Assembly: GCF_029852145.1 (NCBI RefSeq)
Contig: NC_079976.1
Span: forward strand, 7,440,001 to 7,504,000
Reading direction: 5' to 3'
Source: Microplitis mediator
Taxonomy: Eukaryota; Arthropoda; Insecta; Hymenoptera; Braconidae
Length of the DNA: 64,000 bases
Part shown: in pieces, positions 46,139-57,831 of the stretch
Layout of the letters: each line of letters begins with the position of its first letter
Numbering within the stretch: the stretch's first letter is position 1
The notes under the pieces: model-generated
Seen by the model: only the letters and a program-made list of their open reading frames with translations
Told to the model about the DNA's origin: nothing
The model's database searches: none
Made by a program: the position numbers and the translations under genes

Positions 46139-48714
46139 TTAACTTGGAGGAAGATAAGTTTTGTCAGAATTTGGTTTTCCTCCACCTGAACCAGATCCAC
46201 CTCCAGTTCCGCCACCTTTTCCACCAGCTCCGGTACCTTTTCCACCAGCCCCGGTACCTTTTCCACCAGCTCCGGTACCTTTACCACCAGCTCCGGTACC
46301 TTTTCCTCCAGTTCCACCACCTCTACCTCCAGTCCCGGTACCTCTTCCAGCCCCGCCACCTCCTGTGGGATTCCCAATAGTGAAACTTGCTCTGTTTCCA
46401 TTTTCATCGGCTTCATATCTGTTTGAATAATGATAATATTAAAAAAAAATTTTAGTGATTAATATTTTGATGACTTACTTGACGGCAACTGGAAGTCCTT
46501 CGGGACTATCGTAAGCAAAATTACCCTTGACCACACGCACAAGCTGACCATCTATTTCTTTAAGATCTTCGGTCTCTTCTCTGGTGACTCCATCTTCCTT
46601 TGGAGCTTGCGGTGGAGATGCTGGGGGTCGTGAACCCCCACTTCTACCGACGTCTGACCTAGAGCCAACATCTGCGGCACGATTACCCGCAAATGGGGCT
46701 TTTAATGATGACCCACCGGAATTAGTAGCATGTGGGGGTGCTTTCTGACCTGGTGATAACTTGTCTGCACTGCAGACAAGACTTCCAATCAACACACACA
46801 GTACCTTTAATTTAATATTTTTTTAATTTATTTACTATCATTTTTTAAACTCTTAATAATTTTTTTTTTTTTATTAAGTATTTTTAAGCAGATTTTTTTT
46901 TGCACAACGAGAAAAAGAATTTCCTTTGAAAAAAGAAAATAACTTTCTTGAGAAAAAACTTAATTCAAATTTATAAGAAATTTCTTCTTTCTCACGATGA
47001 TTCTAATGAACTTGAACGAAGAGACTGTTTTATTCGCGAAATGAAACTTTTCTTATCGGAGATGTTAATTACTTTTATTCGAGATGATAATCATTACTAT
47101 TTTCCCTGGTGGAAAGTATTCGAAATTTTCTCTGAAAAACTCAGTTCTAAAGTTCTAAAGACTTTTTCAGAGTTTTTCAGAGAAAAGTCCGAAAAATTTC
47201 TACCAGGGTTAAGTGGTAAGACTTTCAAATTTTTCAGATATAAGAAATATTATTATTTAGACAGTAAATATAACTATCAGCAATAGTAAGTATTACTATA
47301 CGAGAAACGAATGGGTAACATAAAAGCATAATAATAATTATTACAGACAGTATGGTAATCATTCTCTATTGCAAGATGGTAATAGTTATCATTTTTTTTC
47401 AGCGTGTATTGCAAGATAGTACCCGGCAGCAAGTAATACCCAGGTAAAAAATTTCAATCCAAAATAAAAATAAAATTTTTTTTTCGGCCGAAAAAAAGCC
47501 CAAGTAGTGAACAAAAGGCTGAAATTTGCTGGGCCGATAGTTAGGCCTGAAAAAAATCGAAAATCGGCTGACTCAATTTATCGGCCTGTTTATAAAGAAT
47601 AATAAAATTTCGGCGTGTTTTCGGCCAACTTTCGACCTTTTCGACGAACTTAATTGATTTTTAAAAATCTCTTCATTTCACTGTAAAAAAATTATATCCG
47701 AGTATCATTTTATAAAGAATCCCGAGTCGAAATTTAAATCGTAGATTGAACGTACAAGACGTTGAAAACGTAAATTCAACCTTTGAAGACGTAAATAGTC
47801 GTAAAACGTATTTTAGACGTAGTTGACGTACGGAAACGTAAATAAGACTTGCGTAATCGTAAATTGTAGATTCAACCTTTCAAGACTGGCAATAAAACAT
47901 ATAAACTATATCGGAAACATTTTTGTCAACAAGTTTCTAGGTAGTCTGTAAGACCCAAAAAAGCTCGAGAAACTGGGCATCAGTACAGTTATCTCCTGCA
48001 AGGCCCAAAATATTTTTCGACAGCTGCTAAGAATTTTTATTTCTTGTTTTCTAGCTGCTAGGCATTGTCTTTCCGACATAATTTAATTGTTTTATTGCAA
48101 GTTTTGAAAGGTTGTATCTACGATTTACGATTACGCAAGTCTTATTTACGTTTTCGTACGTCAACTACGTCTAAAATACGTTTTACGACTATTTACGTCT
48201 TCAAAGGTTGAATTTACGTTTTCAACGTCTTGTACGATCAATCTACGATTTAAATTTTGACTCGGGAATATAAATTTTTTTTCAATTAAAACCATAAATC
48301 TTGAAATTTGCATTAACGCAACAAAATATTCAAAAGTAATTATCATTTAAATAGAGGGTTGGAACACAAATCGAAGACAATGAATGACATTTAAAATATT
48401 TAAATACAACCCGCAATTATTAGCCAACACCATAATAATTAAACTATCGAGTATCGACAAAACACAATTTATTTCATACGCATCTAATTATTCTCTAATA
48501 ATTAATAAATTAAAATCTAAACACTTTCACTGATAGCCTAAAGTGATAGTACAGCATTTACTATAAAATTCATTAAAACTCATAATATAAAATTACGCAA
48601 TAAAAATAATAAATTATTTTCACTCGATCAATTATAAAAATAAAAAAGTGTTTTTAGTATTTTTTAAAAATCACATACCAACGTACTTCCCTTTGCGATC
48701 TTAAGATTCTCCAT
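46139..48714 (-). CDS. RR-type cuticular protein with Gly-rich tail
   Basis: Minus-strand exons 48714-48679, 46804-46479 and 46418-46139 encode 213 residues. Residues 1-25 form a signal peptide (hydrophobic VLCVLIGSLVCSA, cleavage likely before DK). Residues about 26-95 are a Pro/Ser/Gly-rich spacer. The Rebers-Riddiford chitin-binding core follows: QLVRVVKGNFAYDSPEGLPV, then KYEADENGNR (Tyr122 to Gly128), which looks RR-1-like. The tail after about residue 137 is Gly-rich with four GKGTGAG units. Introns (1874 and 60 bases) are phase 0 and phase 2; the first falls inside the signal peptide, as is usual for insect cuticle genes. The protein would be secreted into the exoskeleton. The part of the RR motif after YEADENG is shortened. 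Confidence 0.9.
47720..48267. mobile_element. Inverted-repeat element in cuticle gene intron 1
   Basis: Arms of about 180 bases, beginning CCCGAGTCGAAATTTAAATC and ending TTAAATTTTGACTCGGG-type, are nearly identical and enclose about 200 bases. They contain repeated ACGT-centred blocks (AACGTAAAT, GACGTAA). Pieces with the same CCCGAGTC end occur at 420 and 21760. It is a MITE; a transcript of the intron would carry a strong hairpin. Confidence 0.7.
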
Positions 48715-48860
48715 GATAACGAAAAAGTAAAACGATAATTAATAAATTTTTATATGGTGGTTTTTATACTAAATGACATTGTCTAGTATAGAGAAGAGTC
48801 GCAACTTATAATCCTCGCGACTTGAATAAAACGAGTAACATAATGACGATTATCCTGAGC

Positions 48861-48869
48861 CTTTATATA
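48861..48869 (-). promoter_or_regulatory. TATA box of the cuticular protein gene
   Basis: TATATAAAG on the minus strand, about 150 bases before the start codon. It suits a TATA-driven, stage-specific promoter such as cuticle genes commonly have. The upstream stretch to about 49030 is GC-richer than usual for this window and probably holds the regulatory sites. Confidence 0.5.
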
Positions 48870-49331
48870 GGATTCACCTGTGCATATTTACTCAGGTTTT
48901 AGTAGGAGCTGTAGAAGTAACAACTGCAGTATCCCACTCTAGTGATATAAGCAAAGCCTTGATGTATCATGGATGCCAAGAAAGGGTTCTATATAAGATA
49001 CCAAGTTGAGATTTATAAGTGTCACCATTCTCCTTTATTCGATCCGGATCATCTTCTTTCATTTCATTTTATTTTATCATAACATTTAACGGTACTATTT
49101 TTTTTTTCTTTCATATTATTTAAAGATACTTAAGGAGTTTCTCAATGCCATTAATAAACTAGGTAAACTTTTAACAATAAATCTATAATTCAATACTTAA
49201 ATGTAATTCGATAATTATTGTCAAGGCTTCGAAAAGGAAGATTCTAAAAATAAATTTCATTATTTTTCTAAATGATAGTTTATTATTTTAAACAAAAGAA
49301 AATTTATGACGAAATTTATGAGTATTAAATA

Positions 49332-49613
49332 CACTGACTAAATAAAAATAAACTAAAAAATTTTTCCACGGTCCGTGGGCTCTTTGGAAAAAAAAAAAAT
49401 TTAGAAATTTTTTGTCTCGCGGTATTTCTCATGTTTGCGCACTAGCCGGAGCTCTTAAAAAATTTTGATAAAAATGTCCCGAAACTAGAGATTTCAAGCT
49501 ATAAAACAGTTTTTTTAAAATCTCGATACGATTATTTTTCACAAAGTTACAGCCTTCCAAAAATCACAAAAATTTTTCTGTTCCTTTAATTTTTTGCGTC
49601 AGTGTAGTTTTTG
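49332..49613. mobile_element. Short Tc1-like MITE
   Basis: Both ends carry a TA next to CACTGAC (left, near 49331) or GTCAGTG (right, near 49610). The right end CAGCCTTCCAAAAATCAC to CCTTTAATTTTTTG matches the arm ends of the foldback element at 22639-24422, so it is a deletion derivative of the same family. Confidence 0.55.
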
Positions 49614-49619
49614 TTAATT

Positions 49620-50900
49620 TTTTTAAAAAGTGATATCTGGCAGCTGGACTAGATAATAAATTAAAAATTTTTTTAAATTAATGTGGGGGAATTTTAATTA
49701 AATCGATTTAAAATTATAAAATTGTAAGGAGTTTGAGGTAACAAAATGTTTAAATAATTTTTTGATGTAAAGTTTGTAAATAGTGGAAAGGTTTGTAAGT
49801 AAATTGTGTGAGTTTTTAGTTCGTAAGCTTTGACTTGCATTAGACAAATAAATTAAAAGAAAAGAAAATTAAAAGATTACTAATTTTGATTTAGCGAGAC
49901 CGCAATCCCACATTCTACTTAAATCACTGTAGATCTAAAAAAAGGAAACGTGACGTCTACACACAGCGAAGCTAAAAATGGGCAAATTATAAATTTTTTA
50001 GATATTATACGCAGAAAAAGGATTTCTTGGTGTAAGAAAAATTTTTTTTTATGAAATGAAAAGAAAAATTTTCTTAGGACGAAAAAATTTCTTACACTGT
50101 AAAACATCGGAAGTGAATTGGATTTTATTTAAATCGGCATTCAGTCCGGTCCAGACTTTAAATATTAAAATAAACTCTCCTTCAGAGTGAATTTTACTCC
50201 AACGTGATTAAATAAATACGCAGTCATCCACTCCAGCTTTAATCCACGTTGACTTCGCAAATATTTTACAGTGTAGCGTAAGAAAATTTGAGTTTTTACT
50301 TCATAATGCAAAAAGTTTCTTAGGGCTAGTACAAATTTTTCGCTCCAAAAAATCCTTTTTTTTGTGTATACAGAAAATTCACTCTATATACGGAAGGAAT
50401 AAGACTTTTTTTCAGCAGAATGATTTGAATTTCATTTCAATCAAAACCAGAGTTTCAATATTAAAATAAACTCCCCTTCAAACTCAATTTCCGGAGCCTA
50501 AATAAATAAAAAATCATCCGTCCGGCTGAAATCCGCTTTCACTCCGAAAATTTTTCGTGTAAAAATAATGAGACTGAAGTTGGCCGACGTCTATTAATTT
50601 TTGAATTTTTTTTTAAAACTGTAAATTATTTTAATGAATTGCACTAATAGTTTTTTTGATTTCCTACATGTGCATATTTTTTTTTTTTAATTGAGGTATT
50701 AAAAAAGAATTCGAAAATTTTTAACTATCTCCTAACTTCAAGATCATGTAAAAATAAACTAAAAGATCGATAATAAATACTAACAATTCCCACTATTTGT
50801 AATATCCAAAAAGGATCGGCAATTATATTATTGTAGTAAGCAGCACCCATGTGAAAAGATCTTGAGACAGTTAAAATTTATAGTCTGTACAAGTTCTCGA
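49620..50900. other. AT-rich DNA with GAGTGAATT-type MITEs
   Basis: Contains a MITE at 50092-50275 (ends TTACACTGTAAAACATCGG and TTTTACAGTGTA) and a degenerate relative at about 50380-50560. No gene is visible. Confidence 0.45.
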
Positions 50901-50903
50901 TCG

Positions 50904-51330
50904 TCAAAGGCCATCGTTGTCACGAGTGATCGGATTGGATACATTAGAGGGCACACATATGATCTCTGAACCTGTAATAGGATGCGTTATTGGCTTCGCG
51001 CTCTTTGAGAGTTCAATTGAAGGGATATAGGATTGGTGAGGAGGATTGGAATAAGTTGACATTTCACATGTAGACATTATACGAGTTTGCTTCTTATTGG
51101 ATGCTGTAAAAAGTCCATCACCAAACCCACATTCCGTGATTTCTATACAACGGTAGCCGGTAGGGCCGCTCAAGAGATCGCGGGAACGGTTTGATCGGTA
51201 ACAATGACTTGTCGTCCCTCACATCAGGGAAAGCATCCAACTTAAGAGTCAATGGTGACAGATACTTTGTTAAATCACATAAATTAAACTCCCGTAATAA
51301 TAATGTAATATCTTACTCAATACTTTTCGC
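50904..51330 (-). pseudogene. Unrecognised coding-like patch, possibly a broken gene or element
   Basis: On the minus strand one frame is open for about 60 codons (51330 to about 51130), and a second frame overlaps it and stays open for about 100 codons to 50904. Composition is less AT-rich than the surroundings and the codons look protein-like (for example KLDAFPDVRDDKSLLPIKPF). The two frames could be one gene broken by a frameshift. I recognise no domain. A retroelement, an old viral insertion or a host exon are all possible. Confidence 0.3.
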
Positions 51331-52497
51331 ATTCCGTTAATTGAAATCTCTTAATCGATGCCATTATTTAAGACACGTCACGTTTCTTTGCCATTATTTT
51401 ATTCTTTGTCTCATTAATTATCCGGTAATTAAATCACTACTTCAAATACAAGAGAAATAAATAAAATTATTAACATTAAGAAAAAAAAATTTTTTTCAAT
51501 TGATTAATTATGATCTTGAAGTTAGAAGACATTTAATAATGTTTTGAATTTTTGTCAACAAATCAATGATAAGAAAAAAAATAAACTGAAAAAATACACA
51601 TGTAGAAAATTAAAAAAGCTATAGGTGCTATTTTTCAAAATTTTTTTTTATAGTCTATTGTTTTGAAAAAAATTCAAAAAAATGTTAGTCGTCTGCTGAC
51701 TTCAGTATCATGATTAATCATGAATATTTTTTGGTAATGAAATTTCTAGTTTTATTTGTTTTTGAAAAAATTCTATTACGTCAGAAAAATAAAAAAAGCT
51801 GGAAAATCTAGTGCACAGCTCATTTGCTCATTCAAAAAGTGACCAATCGAAGACGCTCTGTGCAAAAAAAAATAACAATGCAAGTTTTAAGTTTTTATTA
51901 ATTATAATTAAATCAACAAAAAGATGGGGATTTTTAGAAGAGTTCTTCTATTTGAGAATTCAAATGTAATAAAGAAAAAAAATAGATCAATCGGTTGTAA
52001 ATTTTTTAAGTTATTGTGTTTGCCAAAATCCGTACGTATTTCAGATAACAATCTTGAGCAAGCCTGGTCTAAAGTTCAACCTATATGTCTTGCTGCAGAT
52101 ATTTGTAGCCAGATTTCAGTAGCAAGTCTATCCCGAGTCAAAAAACAAATTCTAGTTTAGTCCTCAAATGCCTCAACTCCTTTGATGTTTTATTTGCCGC
52201 TCAGGAAGTAATTCTGCTTTAGTATTAAAAATCCTCAATGAGAACTATGAGGTCTAAATGCTAATAATTTATTGATTTTAAATTGTAACTACGACCTCAA
52301 ATTCCTCAACGAATGGAGTTATAATTCGGATTTCGGTTCAAAAGCGGATAAAATTATTCCTGTGTGTTTTGAGTATTTAGAGGCTCTAATCCAGATTATG
52401 TTATTCCAGTTTAATCCTCAAAGTGGTAAAATTACACAAGAAATTCGTGCCAGATTATGACTCTATTCTGGAGTAAGACTATAGTTGAAAATATTTG
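51331..52497. other. Repeat-like non-coding DNA
   Basis: Blocks such as TTTAGTCCTCAAATGCCTCA, recurring in varied form between 52130 and 52440, suggest a decayed repeat. Open frames of 60-80 codons at 51924 and 52272 have no recognisable domain. Confidence 0.35.
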
Positions 52498-52574
52498 TGC
52501 ATGGCTTGCTCAAGATCTGCTCAAGGCTCAAAATTGACCTTGAGCCTTGAGAAAATCTTGAGCAAGCCATGCGT
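52498..52574. repeat. Short perfect hairpin (CTTGAGCAAGCCATGC)
   Basis: GCATGGCTTGCTCAAGAT is followed about 40 bases later by its inverse ATCTTGAGCAAGCCATGC, with GCTCAAGGCTCAA/TTGAGCCTTGAG pairing further in. Related pieces continue to about 52740 (GCCTTGAGCAAGTCATGC). Confidence 0.65.
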
Positions 52575-52794
52575 GAGTACCTGACATAAGTTACTGGTGC
52601 AAGAAATGCGCTAGAAACTTTCAAACTGCACCGTATCTAAGATATCTTAAATATTCTTGTGTACAATGCCTTGAGCAAGTCATGCACAATTCTTAATGAC
52701 GGTTTCTTGCTACATGATCTTGCGCAAGACCTATACGTAGAAAAAGACACTAGTGACTAGGGGTTTTGCTCCAGTCACTGCCACCAGAATCGGT

Positions 52795-53195
52795 TCCACC
52801 ATGATATCTCCCCATGACAAAATCTCCCCAGGACAAAATCTGTTGAACACGATCTCCATAAACGAGATCTTATAATAATCTATGTAATTAAAATGATTTC
52901 TACACTTACGACTGGAATCGTATTCACATTTTTTTTCACATTTTATGTGTATATCATAAATAAATGGACTGTGATACACATACATGTATGAAATCATGGG
53001 AAATTCTCAGTCCAAATTTGATATCATCGTCAATTGCAAGAACTTGACGTAAACTTACTGTGAAGTTAATCAAAATCACTGAACGTTAAATTTATTAAGT
53101 GATAGTATGGCCATCAGGGATTGGATTGATAAAAATAATTTTAGAAATTTTATCCTGGAGAGATTTTGTCGGGGAGATTTTGTCTAGAGTGATAA
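52795..53195. mobile_element. MITE with GACAAAATCTCCCC ends
   Basis: GACAAAATCTCCCCAGGACA on the left is inverted as TCCTGGAGAGATTTTGTC and GGGGAGATTTTGTC on the right. About 400 bases, non-coding. Confidence 0.55.
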
Positions 53196-54829
53196 AGTCG
53201 TGTTATCCCAGAATCTCGCTCAAGCATGTGCTACTTGAGATACTGACGAACGTTTTCTTTAACGTTTTTTTTAACATTTTGTTTTTTCAATCATTTTTAA
53301 AAAAAGTGACTTGAAATTATGTTCTGTTTGATCATTAATAAATTATCATTCAAATGATACAAATTTTGTTCTAGTTGAGAATATTCGAATGTGCAAATAT
53401 AATTTTTACGTGAGTGAATCAGCCGAGACCGAGTAAGCGTCAGCAGAACACGTCTCATTGCTTCGCGATTGAGTTGTGCAAAAAAAAAATTTAATATAAA
53501 AGGAGAAGGTAAAAGAGATTATAAAATGTTGTTATTAAAAAAAACTTTTTTTGTCAATTTTTTTTGTTAACAAGACACTCAACTTTATTTTTAATTAATT
53601 TCCGTAATATTTTTAAGCTCCGCGATGACAGATGTATTGGAGGAAATTAATGTATGTCAGTTATTTAATTTTTTAACTTTATTTCCACGTGCATTTTGTG
53701 CACACAGAGATCGTGAACACAGATTTTATTTAAATTTTAAAATTGTTTATTTATAACAATAAAATAATGATAATGAAAAGACGATGAAATGGAAAAATAA
53801 ACTTATATAAATTATAATTTAACATTATTATATATTTTTTTTATAATCTGTTTTGCTGTATGATTGTAAAAATTGACATTTTATTAATTAACTTTTTTTT
53901 TTTATGTCTATTATAAATTACATCAGTTTTGTCTCAATGACTTTAATAAAATGTATTTATTTTTTTATTTATTTACTTTATTAAAATAATTATCGCAGAT
54001 AAAGATGAAGTAAATTAGTGTAAATATAACGAAGCAGAGCAAAAGCTTCAAGTCATCGTTACGTTGATTATTTATTTTTTTTTTCCATATTTTCAATGCG
54101 TTTCCATCCTAATTGCAATTTAATTGCTGAAATTTGCGGCAATAGATCTCTTGTATTTATTTAATAATTTTTTTTTTATTGAAATATTAAATTACATTTA
54201 TATGAATAGAAAAAATGTAAATCTGCTACTTTTTGATTGATAAAAAAATTGATAAGAATGCAAACTAAAGCTAAAGTTTAATTTAATCAAAATTTATTAT
54301 TAGTTTTTTTTTTATTTATTTTAATACGAAATTTTATTTTTATTTTACTATACAGCTTGAACATTGTTGTTATATAATTCATTTTTTTTAAGATGTAGAC
54401 GGGCTATTGATTATCAAATATTTAAATCACCCGATAAAATTTATCTACCACTGCGATAATACTCGGTAAACATTCAGGATTTCAGTATTATACTTACAAT
54501 TATTTTCTATAATACAATTGCAATAATTCTTTAATATTTTTTTTTAAATTAAAAAAAAATTATAATAAAACGGATAAATATATATAAATACTATTTTCCT
54601 TAACTGTTATTCCATTCAATCATTCATTACCCTTTTTTTTAAATATATTTATGATAATGATTTAGTCTCAGAGCTCCATCCATTTTTCGATTTTAATAAT
54701 CAGAAATATCCATCAATTAATTTTATGACAAACTGAAAAAAAATAGGACAGTATAATAAAAATTACAAGTAATTATTTAAATTTTGCACTCTAATTAGTA
54801 AAAAAATTTTTATGTTAATAATTTTACCG
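53196..54829. other. AT-rich DNA, nothing seen
   Basis: Very AT-rich with poly-T tracts. A short GC-richer piece at 53410-53480 (CAGCCGAGACCGAG) has no assignable function. Confidence 0.4.
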
Positions 54830-55189
54830 GGGATTCTACGGTTTCTGTGGCGCCGCCAAATGACCGCGAATTCATATAGAATTCAATAAAATAAGACTTT
54901 TTAAAGAATAAAATTTTTTGATATCTCGCTTAGTTTTCGAGAAAAATGGATTTTGGGAAAAATGTGATTTTTTAAAAAAAGTGAAAAATTTCATAGATTT
55001 TAATAACTTCATTTTTTTTGTATTTTTTCCAGAAAACTAAATTTAAAGATGAAAATTTTGAAAAAAAAAATATGTCTGAATTAGTTCATTTTTGAAAAAG
55101 TTACAGCTATTTGAAAAAAATTCTTATGTCCTCAAGTTCTACAAGAATTCGCGGTCATTTGACGGTACCACGGAAACCGTAGACTTCCC
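54830..55189. mobile_element. MITE with CTACGGTTTC(T/C)GTGG ends
   Basis: Inverted ends of about 45 bases: TCTACGGTTTCTGTGG and CAAATGACCGCGAATTC on the left, mirrored by GAATTCGCGGTCATTTG and CCACGGAAACCGTAGA on the right. About 360 bases, non-coding interior. Confidence 0.75.
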
Positions 55190-55239
55190 ACTTTGAATAG
55201 TCGGAATTTACTAGACTTTAATTATGTGATTACTACATT

Positions 55240-55570
55240 CAACTCCAAAGCATGTAAGTAGATGCATAAGGATACGTAACTATCCGCCTCCATTTAGTAC
55301 CAGGCTAACGCATCGAAGCGCGCGACAGTGTTTTACTCCGGCTCGTACTAGTAGGAGAGCAGTCAAGTCTACAGTCTACAGTACATAGCAGAGTACGTCA
55401 ACATCAGCCTTACTGAGTCCCTTCAAGTACTCGTGTAAAACCATCATCTTTAACCTCAAGTTCAGCGCTCAAGTTCTGGTTTGGTTATATTTTGCTCTTC
55501 AGAAGAAACAATAAAAATTAAGCTGTTGGTCAATGAAAAATACTATGGGTACGTCAGTAAGTTTTGTTCC
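55240..55570 (+). promoter_or_regulatory. Promoter or first-exon-like GC-richer patch
   Basis: A sharply GC-richer patch with TCAGT-type initiator sequences (CATCAGCCTTACTGAGTC) and a donor-like CAG|TAAGT or TCA|GTAAGT near 55555. It looks like a 5' untranslated exon of a plus-strand gene whose remaining exons I cannot find. The assignment is weak. Confidence 0.25.
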
Positions 55571-55625
55571 GTAAAAAGACTAGACGTCAGAAGGTTTAAT
55601 AATATTTATTGCCCTATCAAAAAAA

Positions 55626-56128
55626 TCCATATGGGAATCCAGCCTAAATTCTTATGTGGGTTCTCGGATGGATTCCCATATGGTTTCCATTAGGAATCTA
55701 GCATAGATCCTAATATAGATTCTTACATGGGTTCCTATGGAAATTAACACCATGCTAAATCCATACGGGAATCTAGTAGAGATTTCCATGTGGATTTTTA
55801 CTTCGATATCCCATGAGAATCTACGCCATGTCAAAATGGGAATCCAGGTACCCACAGTTTCTTATGTAGATTTCCCATATGGGAATCCAGCCTATATTCC
55901 TATGTGGGTTCTCACATGGCGTTTTCGGATGGATTCCCATATGGTTTCTTATAGGAATCCAGCATAGATCCTAATATAGATTCTTACATGGGTTCCTATG
56001 GAACTCCACACCATGCTAAGTCCATACGGGAATCTAGTAGAGATTTCCGTGGATTTTTACCTCGATATCCCATGGGAATCTACGCCATGTCAAAATGGGA
56101 ATCCAGATACCCATGGTTTCCTACATGG
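55626..56128. repeat. Two tandem copies of a 250-bp repeat
   Basis: Copy 1 (55626-55873) and copy 2 (55874-56128) both start ATATGGGAATCCAGCCTA and share ACCATGCTAA, TCCATACGGGAATC and CGCCATGTCAAAATGGG. Within each, many (C)CCATATGG and GGATTCC blocks make a palindrome-rich sub-structure. Degenerate units continue to about 56240. A family relative lies at 14060-14250. Confidence 0.75.
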
Positions 56129-56249
56129 ATTTTTATATAAATCCATACACTCCTACATTAATTCCTATGGATTCTTACATAAATCCATACATTTCTTTAT
56201 GGATTCCTATGGGTCCCCATGCAATCCCACATGGATTTTGGATTTATGA

Positions 56250-57830
56250 CTTCAGACGATTGTCTTCCCTTCAGAATCAAAAATGTCATTTCGCGCATAT
56301 TAGTACTTTGTAAAAATTTTAAAATAAAAAAGTTATTTAAAAAAAAATGTTATATATAAATGTTTATAATAGAAGTCACAATAAAAAAATGTAATCAATC
56401 GGCCACTATATACTTGCTGGTGGAAATTATCCAAAAGCGGTCTGTACATTATTGGATAATTGCTTTTTTAAAACAGATGGAGTCCCATTTATAGACCATT
56501 ACCATATTTGAATTACATGTATTTACTCCATTCGATAAATTGTATATTTATATATATATAAATATAATATAAAAAATTTAATTACATTACAATTTGATAA
56601 AACCTTCGTTATTAAATAAAAAAAAAACACAAGTAAAATTTATAAAAACAAACATAATTGATAAAAATTTTTTAAAAATATATATTAATGATTATACATT
56701 ATACAATTATTTTGTGCACTCACAGCAAAGAATTAAATAAAAACAACTAAATCAGAAATTTAAAATAATTTTGTATAATTACTAATTAAAAAAAAATAAT
56801 GACAATAACTGTAAAATATACGACAAATAAAACAAAACAAAATAAATAAATAATTTTTCATTCATTAAAATCTCATTGTAACACGTGGAAATAATAAATA
56901 TATCGAATATATTTTTTTACTCTATTATATTTATTTACAATTTTTAAAATTCTGAAAATCCTGAATCTTTACTTGTGGCCCCTACAGCTGTAAGTTTTAA
57001 TTCTGCACAATTTTTTTTTATTTTATTTTTTCTCCAGTCTCGTGAGAAACATATCGGGCAAATCGAACAAGGCACACACACATTTAAATTAATTTTATCT
57101 GCTTTATTTATTCACTTTTTTTGTTAATTAATTGCTGTAAGATTTACTTGTAATTTGTTTTGTTATTTACTTTTATTCAAATAAAAACTCTGTGTGTGTA
57201 AAAAAAACTCAGCCCTTTGATAACTTATTCTCTGGACTTTTTTCAATGATAATCCTAACGATGATAACCACAATAGTAAAAGCATACAAGCTATTCATTA
57301 ACTACCATTCTGTATCTACAATAAATTTTTAAATATATCAATTTTTTTGTTTTCATTTTCAGTTTCTTTCATTTTTATCCGTTGTATTTTTTTTTTACCA
57401 TCATTTATCCAAAATCGTACTGTTTAAAATACCGCTAATGCACATATTTATTTATTATTTTCTCTCTTAGTTATATATTTGTTTTATCCTTAACACTAAA
57501 CTCTTTATTTCAAATCTTAATATCGTAGGTTAAAGTTATTTCTTTAGCATTTTTTATTTAATTATCAACTCAAGTCAGTGTGAAAAAAAAAATTTTAAAC
57601 AGTTAAAACTAAAGAGACTTGTCACGGTCTCAATTAGCATAAAAAATAAATGACTGACTGACTGAACATTTTTCGTTTCCAGTAAACCGCGTCCGTGTCA
57701 ATTAAATGTATGAATTAAATAAATAGATTCATACAAAACAGCATTTATAAATAATGCTATTGTATAATTTATCATTTTATTATTATTAATATTAATATTA
57801 ATTTTTTTTTTATTATTATTATTAAACTGC
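56250..57830. other. AT-rich DNA, possible long 3' UTR of the CaaX-tail gene
   Basis: No gene is visible. Part could be 3' UTR of the minus-strand gene ending at 57832; AATAAA on that strand occurs near 57777. A GC-richer piece at 57030-57080 has no assigned role. Confidence 0.35.
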
Positions 57831-57831
57831 G

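Noticed and set aside
46161..46430. Plus-strand proline-rich frame (about 89 codons)
   Set aside because: It is the antisense of the glycine-rich tail of the cuticular protein, whose exon, splice sites and RR motif on the minus strand are convincing.
55652..56313. Overlapping frames on both strands with repeated PYGN/MWI-type units
   Set aside because: Translations of the 250-bp tandem repeat.
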